20,630 nucleotides of DNA. Origin: Planctomycetota bacterium (GTDB lineage: Bacteria; Planctomycetota; Phycisphaerae; Sedimentisphaerales; Anaerobacaceae). The notes beneath the pieces are model-generated. The model ran no database searches and was not told the origin of the DNA. It saw only the letters and a program-made list of their open reading frames with translations. Position numbers and translations under genes: made by a program. This document shows, one piece after another, positions 7,412-14,765 of this stretch. The number at the start of each line of letters is the position of its first letter. The stretch's first letter is position 1. The stretch covers positions 1-20,630 of the forward strand of contig JABMRO010000037.1 in NCBI GenBank assembly GCA_013202635.1, given 5' to 3'.

Positions 7412-7481
7412 AAAAAAAAATAGAAAAAAATAGAAAAAATTTTAAAAAACCTTTGACATTTCCGGCTTTGTTGCATACAAT
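7412..7481 (+). promoter_or_regulatory. Strong promoter with phased A-tracts
   Basis: TTGACA (7453-7458), 17 bases, TACAAT (7476-7481): an almost ideal sigma70-type promoter. Immediately upstream are four A-runs (7412-7420, 7424-7430, 7434-7439, 7444-7449) whose centres are 10-11 bases apart. This matches the helical repeat, so the DNA should be curved and could act as an UP element. Transcription would start near 7488 and give a 5' leader of about 250 bases before the gene at 7742. The stretch 7258-7411 holds nothing else I can name. Confidence 0.75.
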
Positions 7482-7519
7482 ATGTAAATTCAGAGGAGCA
7501 AAGAAGCAAAGTCGCAAGC

Positions 7520-7540
7520 TTCTGACCATCTCGTCAAGAA
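7520..7540 (+). other. Leader hairpin before the small ORF
   Basis: TTCTGAC (7520-7526) pairs with GTCAAGAA (7533-7540) with one bulged A, enclosing a six-base loop. It sits 7 bases upstream of the GGAGG (7548-7552) of the small ORF at 7560, placing it to influence translation. No known riboswitch class was recognised. Confidence 0.3.
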
Positions 7541-7559
7541 AAGTGAAGGAGGTTTGGAA

Positions 7560-7718
7560 GTGCTGGGTGTCCCCATATATAGCCCTTTGTGTACTTTAGA
7601 CAAATGCGAAACGGGTACACTATTGACTTGGTCGCACTTTGTTTATGTTGAGGTTTGTTTAAAGACAGGGGGGGAAAGATGCTACTTTGCCACGCAAAAG
7701 TTAAAAACAAAAAGTTGA
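7560..7718 (+). CDS. Small leader ORF with strong ribosome site
   Basis: 52 codons from GTG 7560, with AAGGAGG ending seven bases upstream, the best ribosome site in the leader. The product begins MLGVPIYSPLCTLDKCETGT and has four cysteines and no signal peptide. It ends at TGA 7716-7718, 23 bases before the ATG of the next gene, which has its own AAGGAGA. I do not recognise the peptide. It may be a true small protein or a regulatory upstream ORF coupled to the gene at 7742; it could also be chance. Confidence 0.4.
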   Translation: MLGVPIYSPLCTLDKCETGTLLTWSHFVYVEVCLKTGGERCYFATQKLKTKS

Positions 7719-7741
7719 TGTACGAAGAAAGGAGAACAAAG

Positions 7742-8758
7742 ATGAAAAGTGTGCCATTAATTATTTGTGTTGTTAGCGCAATGTTGTTCGGAGTATTTGC
7801 CCCAAACGCTGCCATAGCATTGCCAATTGACCAATCGCGTGAAGCAATTGCGGATCGCCTGGTGGCTGAGCAAGCTCCTGATGGCTCGTGGCCGGAGGAA
7901 GCCGACTTTACCGGCTCGATTGTGGCGGGGATGGTCAGTGCTTATGAAGATGTGGGCAAAGCCGAGTATAAGACTGCCGCGGAGCTTGGTGGAAACTTCA
8001 TTCTTAAAGTTGCCGAGGGTAACTTTTTCGGCGACGAGGCCTATGCGCTGGCCCGGCTCACTGAGATTACCGTGGATACTGCCTATGCGGATGCTGTGCG
8101 GAACTTTTACGACGGACTCGATGCGTATGCGTACATTGCCAGCTTCCTAGAAACTGATCGTTCGAATGCGGTATTCTATGTGGCCCATCATACAGTGGCA
8201 GCACACATGGTTGGAGCAATGGATGCGGGAATTTGGCGCCAGGCTCTTATTCAATATCTCTCCCAGATTGATGACGATGTGGCTTACTATCCGGTTATGA
8301 GTCTTGGTGTCGCTACGTGGGCACTGGCGCAGACAGGACCACTGGATGAGACGAGGATAGATCCTTTCGGTTTTGTAGGCGAGGGCTATTGGAAGGACGT
8401 AGCGTTAAGTGATTTGCCGGATATCCTTGCGAGCCACTTGGTCCTCTCAGGAGAACACGCCGGCACTTTCTACCACAGGTTCGACCATGCTCCGGCGGGC
8501 GAGGGTTTTGAGGCCAGCGGCTACACCGAAGATACTATATTCGGTGTGCTCGGCTTGTTGGCAGCCGCTACTGCCGAAAGAGATTTTTATGGAGAGATTG
8601 TGGGCGCGCAGGTAATGCTGTGCTGGCCTATAGCTTCCGATGGTATCGTTTACGAACGCGTTCAGTCAAGTGGTGAGACATACTATGTCTATGGCGGCGA
8701 GCTGCTTCAGGCCATTCCATTCACTGAGCCAGCCACGTTGCTTCCGCCGGAGGAATAA
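7742..8758 (+). CDS. Secreted alpha/alpha-barrel (terpenoid cyclase-like) protein
   Basis: Start ATG 7742 is chosen for AAGGAGA (7729-7735) and the signal peptide MKSVPLIICVVSAMLFGVFA ending near AIALP; an in-frame TTG at 7655 is not needed. The mature protein begins with AIADRLVAEQAPDGSW and SIVAGMVSAYE, the 'Q..DGSW...TG....A' pattern of squalene-cyclase/prenyltransferase-type alpha/alpha-toroid repeats. Helical Ala-rich segments follow (EAYALARLTEI, VMSLGVATWALAQTG, EDTIFGVLGLLAAATAE). No catalytic DxDD motif is seen, so a structural or carbohydrate-related role is as likely as an enzyme. The C-terminus, PFTEPATLLPPEE, resembles the start of a PEP-CTERM sorting signal but lacks the transmembrane helix and Arg cluster. 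338 residues. It is followed at 141 bases by another secreted small protein. Confidence 0.75.
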   Translation: MKSVPLIICVVSAMLFGVFAPNAAIALPIDQSREAIADRLVAEQAPDGSWPEEADFTGSIVAGMVSAYEDVGKAEYKTAAELGGNFILKVAEGNFFGDEAYALARLTEITVDTAYADAVRNFYDGLDAYAYIASFLETDRSNAVFYVAHHTVAAHMVGAMDAGIWRQALIQYLSQIDDDVAYYPVMSLGVATWALAQTGPLDETRIDPFGFVGEGYWKDVALSDLPDILASHLVLSGEHAGTFYHRFDHAPAGEGFEASGYTEDTIFGVLGLLAAATAERDFYGEIVGAQVMLCWPIASDGIVYERVQSSGETYYVYGGELLQAIPFTEPATLLPPEE

Positions 8759-8899
8759 TGCGGCGACCAAAGTTACGAACGGGCTCGAAACCGGGCAGCA
8801 GATGAAGAAGTTAAAATTATGGTTGATAGTCGGCTCAAAGGCGCGAGCCACTAAGTTTAGCTGTTGCTAACAATGCTATAGAGACAAAAGGAGGTAATT

Positions 8900-9241
8900 A
8901 TGAGTGATATGTGTATGAAGAACCAAGAAAGCAAACTAAGATGTTTTAAGTCTAAAATTCTGTTAGGAGCTTTGGCTTTGGCGGTTATTATAATAGGACT
9001 TGGAACTGTAGCGAATGCAGCTTCGGATAATAAATCGGACAAGCTCTTATCCGGCCAGATGAGCACCTTCGACCCGTTTACTCTGAAGAGCACACGTGTA
9101 GCCGTGACGCGAAGTGAAAACGAAAGTGATCCTGGCCTGGATATATTATTGGCCGAGATGATCTATGTGAGTCCAGCCATACGGATACCGTATAGGCCGG
9201 CGTTGCGCACCCCCTTCCGGCCACTTCTCATACTTCGCTGA
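8900..9241 (+). CDS. Small secreted or anchored Arg/Pro-tailed protein
   Basis: 113 residues from ATG 8900, with a perfect AAAGGAGG (8887-8894). Residues 20-43 (ILLGALALAVIIIGLGTVANA) form a signal peptide with a plausible AxA cleavage site. The mature part is about 70 residues. Its tail repeats a short motif: RIPYRP, ALRTPFRP, LLILR, a basic proline-rich pattern of about eight residues. No family is recognised. It lies directly upstream of the exopolysaccharide export operon, separated by a strong palindrome, so a role in the envelope or with anionic polysaccharide is possible but is inference. The strong ribosome site argues that it is really translated. Confidence 0.7.
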   Translation: MSDMCMKNQESKLRCFKSKILLGALALAVIIIGLGTVANAASDNKSDKLLSGQMSTFDPFTLKSTRVAVTRSENESDPGLDILLAEMIYVSPAIRIPYRPALRTPFRPLLILR

Positions 9242-9289
9242 GTTCAGTCTTCCGTGAATGGATGAGAATATAAGGGTGGGGTAGGGTCT

Positions 9290-9339
9290 TAGGCTGCAAC
9301 ATTTGCGCGGTGCGCGCGGCGCGCAAATGTTGCAGCCTA
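9290..9339. repeat. Perfect 20-bp-stem palindrome
   Basis: Bases 9290-9309 (TAGGCTGCAACATTTGCGCG) are the exact reverse complement of 9320-9339, around a 10-base GC-rich loop that itself holds GCGCGC. No T-run follows on either side, so it is not a classical intrinsic terminator, though it would form a very stable hairpin. It sits 48 bases after the small-protein gene. It may be a REP-like or palindromic mobile element, or a transcript-end stabiliser. Confidence 0.85.
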
Positions 9340-9443
9340 CGGCCTCGCTATGAAGCTGTTTGACTTAATGTAACCATAATTTCCAGAAATTTAAGTTACA
9401 GACAGTTAGCTTAGACTGATTTTTGTGTGGGTCTTTTAGGAGG

Positions 9444-9509
9444 AAAACCTTGATCGTTTGACAAAGCGTGGCGGCGTATGAGGATAACGGCGCCTATCGC
9501 AAGGGTTTT
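9444..9509 (+). promoter_or_regulatory. Possible structured leader of the polysaccharide operon
   Basis: AAAACCTTG (about 9445-9453) can pair with CAAGGGTTTT (9500-9509) with one bulge. Inside, GCGtGGCG can pair with CGCCtatCGC, giving a two-layer fold 20 bases before the start at 9529. It does not match a c-di-GMP riboswitch that I can align by eye. No convincing promoter was found in 9340-9528; TTGACT at 9360 and TTGACA at 9458 lack a well-spaced -10. Confidence 0.3.
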
Positions 9510-9528
9510 TTGAGGGAGGTGTTTAAAA

Positions 9529-11238
9529 GTGAACTTCGTGAAATGTAATTCTTCCGTTGTGCGCATATCGAAGACTCGAATCGTCTTTTCTCTCTTTCTG
9601 ACCTTATTACTATCCATCTACTTAGTTGGGTGCAGCGACCAGGTTAGCCTGCCTTCTGCAGGACAGTTGTTTGAATTCGAAAATGCCGGCCCTGTAGCTC
9701 CGGCTGTAGATATGGATCGTCTGGCCAGAGCCAAAATAAGCACAGGGCCCTATTGCGTTGTGCCTGATGATGTATTGGAATTGACCATGCCGGCCATATT
9801 GGGGATTGTTACAGCCGAGAGGCCGAATGTTCGTGAACGTGAACAAATTACTCCATATGTATGCCGGGTTAGTGAAAGCGGGACCATCACACTTCCGGTA
9901 GTTGGGAAAATCGAAGTAGCGGGAAAATCTCTGGCTGAGATAGAATCAGCTATTATTAATGCGTACTATCCCCGGTACGCCGTAACTCTCCCATCTGTAC
10001 TTGCCCGCGTATTAGAGTACAAAACAGCAAAAGTCTCTATCTCCGGCGCAGTTAAGGAACCGGGGCTCTACGAACTGCGCAGCGATAAGATGTCTCTTGT
10101 TGCGCTTCTTATGGAAGCCGGCGGCATAATCGATGAAGGCGCGGCTCTTATACGCATAACTCATTCAGGCCAAACACTCACCAACAATAATATAGAGGCC
10201 CCGAGACAGAAAATAGAAAGGGTAATCGAACATCAACCAAAGCAAACCCTCCTGGCGGTGCCTGCTGCACGTTATACAGTCTCTAATGAAATCGAGGTTC
10301 AGTTGACTTTCGAACAACCGGCATCGTCAAACACAACAGGTCAGTTAGCTATTATGGAGCAGGACGGAACAATACTGCTTACCGAACATTTGGATATTAC
10401 CAGAGACATTGAAAGGCGGGCTCTGCTGAAGAGACTGGCACAGAAAGACTCGCGAGTTTCAACTTTCATAGTGGCCCAAAGGCTATGTGCATTAGCCGAG
10501 CTGCTCAAGCCCGGCTCCGGTATCCACAACAACCCAAGCGAAATAGCATATGGAAATATGAACTCAAATACAAAACTTAATATGGCACAGACACTGCTTG
10601 CTGGTGGCTTTGAGGATGAAAATATAAACTCAAATGCAAAGCTTAGCGCAAGTGATTCGAAGCAAAGCTTCACCTCAGACGAGACACTACATGAGCAGTT
10701 TGTTGAAACGTATAAGGAGATTCTTGAAACACTTGACCTGAAAAGAAGACAGGAAGTTCGTAAAAAAATCCATTCGGGCAAACTCAAAAAAACTGAGCCC
10801 TTTGTCCTGCCGGTCAAGGGGTATAATATCCCATTCGCTGATGTTGCGCTGCAGGACGGCGACAGTGTGGTAGTTGAACGATTAGAGCTGCCGTTGGTTA
10901 CGGTCATCGGATTGGTTAACGAGGCCGGCAACTTCCCGTATCCGCCGAATGTTCAGTACAACCTTATGCAGGCGCTGGGTTTTGCCGGTGGGTTGGACTT
11001 AACTACCGAGCCTCGCTACGCCACTGTCTATCGTCTAAAGCCAAACGGAGGAATTATAAGTGCGGTTTTCAAGATTGTAGATGACTCAAAACTAACAGAA
11101 GATGTAAGTACCTTGATAAAGCCTGGAGATATTGTTGACGTAGCGCATACACCCAGAACACGTACAAAGCTATTTCTGGACAAAGTATTCAGGATCAATC
11201 TCGGCTCATACTTACGCTTGGAGGATGCTTGGAACTAA
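9529..11238 (+). CDS. Polysaccharide export lipoprotein (Wza-like, OPX family)
   Basis: 569 residues from GTG 9529, with GGGAGGTG upstream. A signal peptide with lipobox LVGC gives an acylated Cys35, so it is an outer-membrane lipoprotein. Residues about 64-162 form the poly_export domain (VVPDDVLELTMP, SESGTITLPVVGKIEVAGKS, AEIESAI). Residues about 165-215 form a first SLBB domain (KVSISGAVKEPGLYEL, LMEAGGI), and about 457-515 a second (VTVIGLVNEAGNFPYP, LMQALGFAGGLD). Between them is a long insertion (about 220-440), part of it Asn/Ser-rich with a duplicated NSNTKL/NSNAKL. Family members form the ring-shaped export channel for capsule or EPS. The next gene encodes the matching Wzc-like partner 45 bases on, so they are surely one operon. 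Confidence 0.92.
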   Translation: MNFVKCNSSVVRISKTRIVFSLFLTLLLSIYLVGCSDQVSLPSAGQLFEFENAGPVAPAVDMDRLARAKISTGPYCVVPDDVLELTMPAILGIVTAERPNVREREQITPYVCRVSESGTITLPVVGKIEVAGKSLAEIESAIINAYYPRYAVTLPSVLARVLEYKTAKVSISGAVKEPGLYELRSDKMSLVALLMEAGGIIDEGAALIRITHSGQTLTNNNIEAPRQKIERVIEHQPKQTLLAVPAARYTVSNEIEVQLTFEQPASSNTTGQLAIMEQDGTILLTEHLDITRDIERRALLKRLAQKDSRVSTFIVAQRLCALAELLKPGSGIHNNPSEIAYGNMNSNTKLNMAQTLLAGGFEDENINSNAKLSASDSKQSFTSDETLHEQFVETYKEILETLDLKRRQEVRKKIHSGKLKKTEPFVLPVKGYNIPFADVALQDGDSVVVERLELPLVTVIGLVNEAGNFPYPPNVQYNLMQALGFAGGLDLTTEPRYATVYRLKPNGGIISAVFKIVDDSKLTEDVSTLIKPGDIVDVAHTPRTRTKLFLDKVFRINLGSYLRLEDAWN

Positions 11239-11283
11239 GAACAAACAAAAGGTATTTGACCAAGAGAGACAAGGGAGAATGAC

Positions 11284-13485
11284 GTGATAAACCGGAATGA
11301 AAATAACGGAACGGCAGAACAAAATAAATCGTATATCGAGATGCCGCCGGGAGTTGGATTAATGTCTGAGAGCCTGGTGCGAATAATATGGCGCAGCCGC
11401 TGGATTGTGCTGCTCGCTACGGTTGCAGCCCTGGGGGCGGCTTTCGTTTATATTGCCAAGGCTACACCTATTTATACCAGCACATCCAGAATATACGTCG
11501 AGCAGAGCGGCCCAAAGATACTCACAGAAGCAGAAGGCATAATGACGCAGTCCAAGAATTATCTCTATACACAGGCTGAACTGCTGAGGTCAACCCCCAT
11601 ACTTTCTTCCACTCTCGATACGCCTGGTGTGAGACGGATGAAGATTTTTGATTCGATAGATAATCCCATTGCCTACCTGAAAAAAGGGCTTGAGGTCTCT
11701 GTAGGTAAAAAGGATGACATTATCAGTATCTCGTCGGATTCTCCAGAACCAGTTGAAGCTGCGCAACTGGTAAACACAATTGTGGATTCCTACATAACTT
11801 ATCATGCAACCCGCAAGCGCAGCACAACCGGAGAGGTCCTGAAAATACTCCAGACGGAAAAGATAAAACGCGATGAGGAGCTTATACAGAAGCTCAAGGC
11901 CATGATGAATTATAAGAAGGAAAATACCGCCCTGGCTTTCGAAAGCTCCCGTGGTAACGTCATACTCAATATGCTTGAGCGTCTCTCCGAGGCCGTTACA
12001 CAGGCGCAGTTTCAAACCCTTGAGACCAAAGCTGTCTATGAGATTATGAAGTCAATGGAAACTGACCCCACCAGGCTAAAGCAATTTGTAGAAACTGAAA
12101 AGGCCAAGGGCTGGTATAGCTCTACCGCGAATGAAAGAACCCGACTTATGACCGAACTCGATCGGCTTCAGCTTCAGATTGGTGACCTTGGTCGGCAGGT
12201 TACGCCCGGCCATCCCTCGATGCAGGCACTGCAGAGCAAAATTGACAAGGTCGATAAGCAGCTTGATGACTTTGACAGGCAGTTCGCGGAGGACCAATTG
12301 GCCATCGCCGAGCAGCAGTACCTGGCAGCCAAGGAAAAGGAAGAGCACATCTTCAGTTACTTCGAGGAGCATCGTCAGGAGGCCATTAGCCTTAACGAGC
12401 AGCTCGCTCAATATACAATACTGCAATCTGACTGGGAACAGACCAAGAAACTATGCGATATTCTTTTCGACCGCATAAAGGAAATCAACGTTACCGAGGA
12501 TGTCGGCGCCCTTAACATAAGCATACTTGAAGCTGCTCATCGTGCCGACAAACCGTCAAGTCCCCAAAAGGCTCGAATTATGGCTATCGCACTGGTTTTG
12601 GGCCTTATGCTCGGCGGGGGCCTTGCTCTGCTTCGCGATTGGATGGACCAGAAGCTGCACTCAGCAGAAGAAATTTCCGCCGTTCTCGGTATGCCCGTTC
12701 TTGGTATAGTGCCATCAATGTCCAAAAGACAAAGCGTTGCAAGCCGAGGCCAGAAGGTCCAGCAAGATTCCCATTCCCCCTGGGCAGAAGCCTATCGAAC
12801 GATACGCACAGCCGTGTTTTTCGGCGTACCTAAGGACGAAGCAAAGACAATACTTGTTACTTCGCCTGCAGCGGGTGACGGCAAAACTACTCTGGTCAGT
12901 AACCTGGGCATTGCGATGGCACAGGCCGGGCAAAAGACACTTATCCTTGACGCTGATTTCCGAAAGCTGATGCAACACAAAATTTTTGAAGTTAGTAATA
13001 ATGATAAGGGACTTAGCAACGTGCTTGCCGAGAATATGACACTCGAAAAAGTAATTCGGCAAACTACCGTTAGAGGCCTGGAACTACTGACGTGCGGGCC
13101 GGAAGTACCCAATCCATCCGAGATACTCAATAGCGAAAGCTTCGCTAAACTCCTGAAGCTTCTCTCGAGTAAATATGACCGTGTAATTATCGATTCGCCG
13201 CCGGTTATGCCCGTCACCGATTCCCAGATACTTTCTGCTATCTGCGATATAACCCTTCTGGTACTGAGGGCCGAAAAATCCACTCGAAAGCTCAGCAGGC
13301 AGGCACGTGACGGATTGATAAGCGTCGGCGCACACATCCTCGGGGCGATTGTAAATGACGTTTCAAAGAAAAGCGATTACGGTTATTACGGTGGTTACGG
13401 ATACTACAATCACCCTCATCACCGCAAAAAGAAAGATACTGAGGATAAAAAATTGACAGTGGTTGTGGAAAGAGCTAAAAGATAG
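11284..13485 (+). CDS. Wzc-like co-polymerase with BY-type tyrosine kinase
   Basis: 733 residues from GTG 11284 (AAGGGAG upstream). The N-terminal Wzz domain has a first membrane helix near residues 38-57 (WIVLLATVAALGAAFVYIA), a long coiled-coil periplasmic section (about 170-400) and a second helix near 437-452 (IMAIALVLGLMLGGGLALL). The cytoplasmic kinase carries Walker A SPAAGDGKTT (about 527-536), Walker A' LILDADFRK (about 553-561) and Walker B VIIDSPP (about 633-639). The tail has a tyrosine cluster, YGYYGGYGYY (about 700-709), the autophosphorylation site of BY-kinases. It sets chain length and couples polymerisation to export through the Wza-like channel. The cognate phosphatase follows after 27 bases. 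All motifs are intact, so it should be active. Confidence 0.95.
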   Translation: MINRNENNGTAEQNKSYIEMPPGVGLMSESLVRIIWRSRWIVLLATVAALGAAFVYIAKATPIYTSTSRIYVEQSGPKILTEAEGIMTQSKNYLYTQAELLRSTPILSSTLDTPGVRRMKIFDSIDNPIAYLKKGLEVSVGKKDDIISISSDSPEPVEAAQLVNTIVDSYITYHATRKRSTTGEVLKILQTEKIKRDEELIQKLKAMMNYKKENTALAFESSRGNVILNMLERLSEAVTQAQFQTLETKAVYEIMKSMETDPTRLKQFVETEKAKGWYSSTANERTRLMTELDRLQLQIGDLGRQVTPGHPSMQALQSKIDKVDKQLDDFDRQFAEDQLAIAEQQYLAAKEKEEHIFSYFEEHRQEAISLNEQLAQYTILQSDWEQTKKLCDILFDRIKEINVTEDVGALNISILEAAHRADKPSSPQKARIMAIALVLGLMLGGGLALLRDWMDQKLHSAEEISAVLGMPVLGIVPSMSKRQSVASRGQKVQQDSHSPWAEAYRTIRTAVFFGVPKDEAKTILVTSPAAGDGKTTLVSNLGIAMAQAGQKTLILDADFRKLMQHKIFEVSNNDKGLSNVLAENMTLEKVIRQTTVRGLELLTCGPEVPNPSEILNSESFAKLLKLLSSKYDRVIIDSPPVMPVTDSQILSAICDITLLVLRAEKSTRKLSRQARDGLISVGAHILGAIVNDVSKKSDYGYYGGYGYYNHPHHRKKKDTEDKKLTVVVERAKR

Positions 13486-13512
13486 GCAATCTCGAATGAT
13501 ATAGGATGCTAG

Positions 13513-14343
13513 ATGACGAACTTTTTGAACGGCGATGTAAATAATGTCCGGAATGACCATCCCAAAAGGCTCAGGCCGGAGAAGTTCAACGATATCCACT
13601 GTCACTGCCTGCCAGCTCTCGATGATGGCCCCGCCACAATGTCCGAGTCGCTTGTGCTGTGCCGAATGCTGGTCGCCGAAGGCATAGCTACAGTAGTGGC
13701 GACACCACACCAGCTTGGCCGTTTCGAGGGTCGTAACGAAACGGCGAAAGTGAGGGAGGCCGTCCGCATCTTGAACAAATCGCTTAGAAACAACAATGTT
13801 CCACTTAATATCGTCCCCGGAGGCGAAGTTCGGGTGGATGAGAGGATTTGTGAGCTTCTGAAGGCTGACAAAATATTGACACTTGCCGACGGCGGCAAAT
13901 ATATCCTTCTGGAGCTTCCGCACCAGATTTTTATAGATATTGAGCCGCTGCTTACGGAACTTGCCTCTATGGGCATTCAGTCTATCATATCGCATGCCGA
14001 GAAGAACGCTCCTCTGGTAGCACAGCATCAGGTGCTGCGAAAGTGGCTTGAGAACTCCGCCCACCTGCAGATAACCGCGTCCAGCCTGGTGGGTGATTTG
14101 GGGCCGAAAGTTCAGAGGGCAGCGTGGAAATTTTTAACTTCGGGTTGGGCAACACTCGTAGCAACAGATGCACACGATATAAACGCCCGAAAGCCCCGGA
14201 TGAGAGCTGCTTTTGACCGTATAAGCGCCAGGCTGGGCAAAGGCCTCGCCCATCTGGTTTGCATTGAAAATCCGTCAAGGGTTGTAAACGGCCAGGATAT
14301 ACTGCCTGTCGCACTCTACAACCAACAGGAGGTGGACGGATGA
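13513..14343 (+). CDS. PHP-type tyrosine phosphatase (CpsB/YwqE-like)
   Basis: 276 residues. Metal-binding PHP motifs appear in order: DIHCHCLPALDDGP (27-40, with H29 and H31), VVATPH (about 57-62), GGEVRVDERI (about 103-112), IISHAEKN (about 157-164, where relatives usually have SHPER) and ATDAHD (about 218-223). These bind a Mn/Fe cluster for phosphotyrosine hydrolysis. The target is expected to be the tyrosine tail of the kinase encoded just upstream. The ribosome site is weak (AGGA about 10 bases ahead), so translation may be coupled to the kinase gene. The stop overlaps the next start as ATGA (14340-14343), showing tight operon organisation. The SHAEKN variant is an oddity. Confidence 0.9.
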   Translation: MTNFLNGDVNNVRNDHPKRLRPEKFNDIHCHCLPALDDGPATMSESLVLCRMLVAEGIATVVATPHQLGRFEGRNETAKVREAVRILNKSLRNNNVPLNIVPGGEVRVDERICELLKADKILTLADGGKYILLELPHQIFIDIEPLLTELASMGIQSIISHAEKNAPLVAQHQVLRKWLENSAHLQITASSLVGDLGPKVQRAAWKFLTSGWATLVATDAHDINARKPRMRAAFDRISARLGKGLAHLVCIENPSRVVNGQDILPVALYNQQEVDG

Positions 14344-14765
14344 ATGAATACCGGGTCAATCTCGATATCATCGATGTCCCCGTAAGCAGGTTCGATAAGG
14401 TAATCGAATGGCTGCTGATATCGCTTCTGGCTTTTATGCCCCTTGCATTCGGGGCGGTAGAGGCCTGGAGCGAAGCGGTTGTAGTAACCCTTGCCGCGGC
14501 AATATCTATCTGCTTTTTACTGAAGCTTATATTTGAAAAAAATACACGCTTTATTTGGTCCTGGGCCTACATTCCAGTGGCATTATTTATCCTTATAGCA
14601 GTATTTCAGCTTATTCCACTGCCGGGAGCAACGGTAAGTGCAATTTCCCCTAATACGGCCTCTGTTAAAAAAGAACTTTTGGGCGATTTGCCAAATTCCA
14701 GTGAATTGCTTAAGTCGATGACACTAGTTTCTATCCGAACGCCACAAAACACGACCTGCGGTTGA
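14340..14765 (+). CDS. O-antigen ligase/polymerase, N-terminal fragment (frameshifted)
   Basis: 141 codons from ATG 14340 with AGGAGG (14326-14331). Three membrane helices are visible (WLLISLLAFMPLAFGAV, VVVTLAAAISICFLLKLIF, YIPVALFILIAVFQLIPL). The frame fits the family up to MTL (14718-14726), then becomes nonsense and stops at 14763-14765. The family-like sequence resumes one frame over as SFYPNATKHDLRLILA. Adding a single A after 14726 would read TLSFYPN without a break. So this and the following ORF are one gene split by a one-base deletion, either a true mutation or an assembly error. Confidence 0.8.
   Translation: MNEYRVNLDIIDVPVSRFDKVIEWLLISLLAFMPLAFGAVEAWSEAVVVTLAAAISICFLLKLIFEKNTRFIWSWAYIPVALFILIAVFQLIPLPGATVSAISPNTASVKKELLGDLPNSSELLKSMTLVSIRTPQNTTCG

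Noticed and set aside
9290..9339. Palindrome as a Rho-independent terminator
   Set aside because: No T-run follows the stem on either strand, so I list it only as a palindrome.
9458..9488. TTGACA at 9458 as promoter of the polysaccharide operon
   Set aside because: No acceptable -10 at 15-19 bases; nearest TATGAG is only 13 bases away.
10341..10931. 196-codon minus-strand ORF inside the Wza-like gene
   Set aside because: Ser-rich, low-complexity translation lying fully antisense to a well-supported gene; typical shadow frame.
12792..13337. 181-codon minus-strand ORF inside the tyrosine kinase gene
   Set aside because: Antisense to conserved Walker motifs; composition is a shadow of the + strand codons.
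14724..14765. Programmed ribosomal frameshift in the polymerase gene
   Set aside because: No slippery heptamer or downstream structure is evident; a one-base deletion explains the data more simply.
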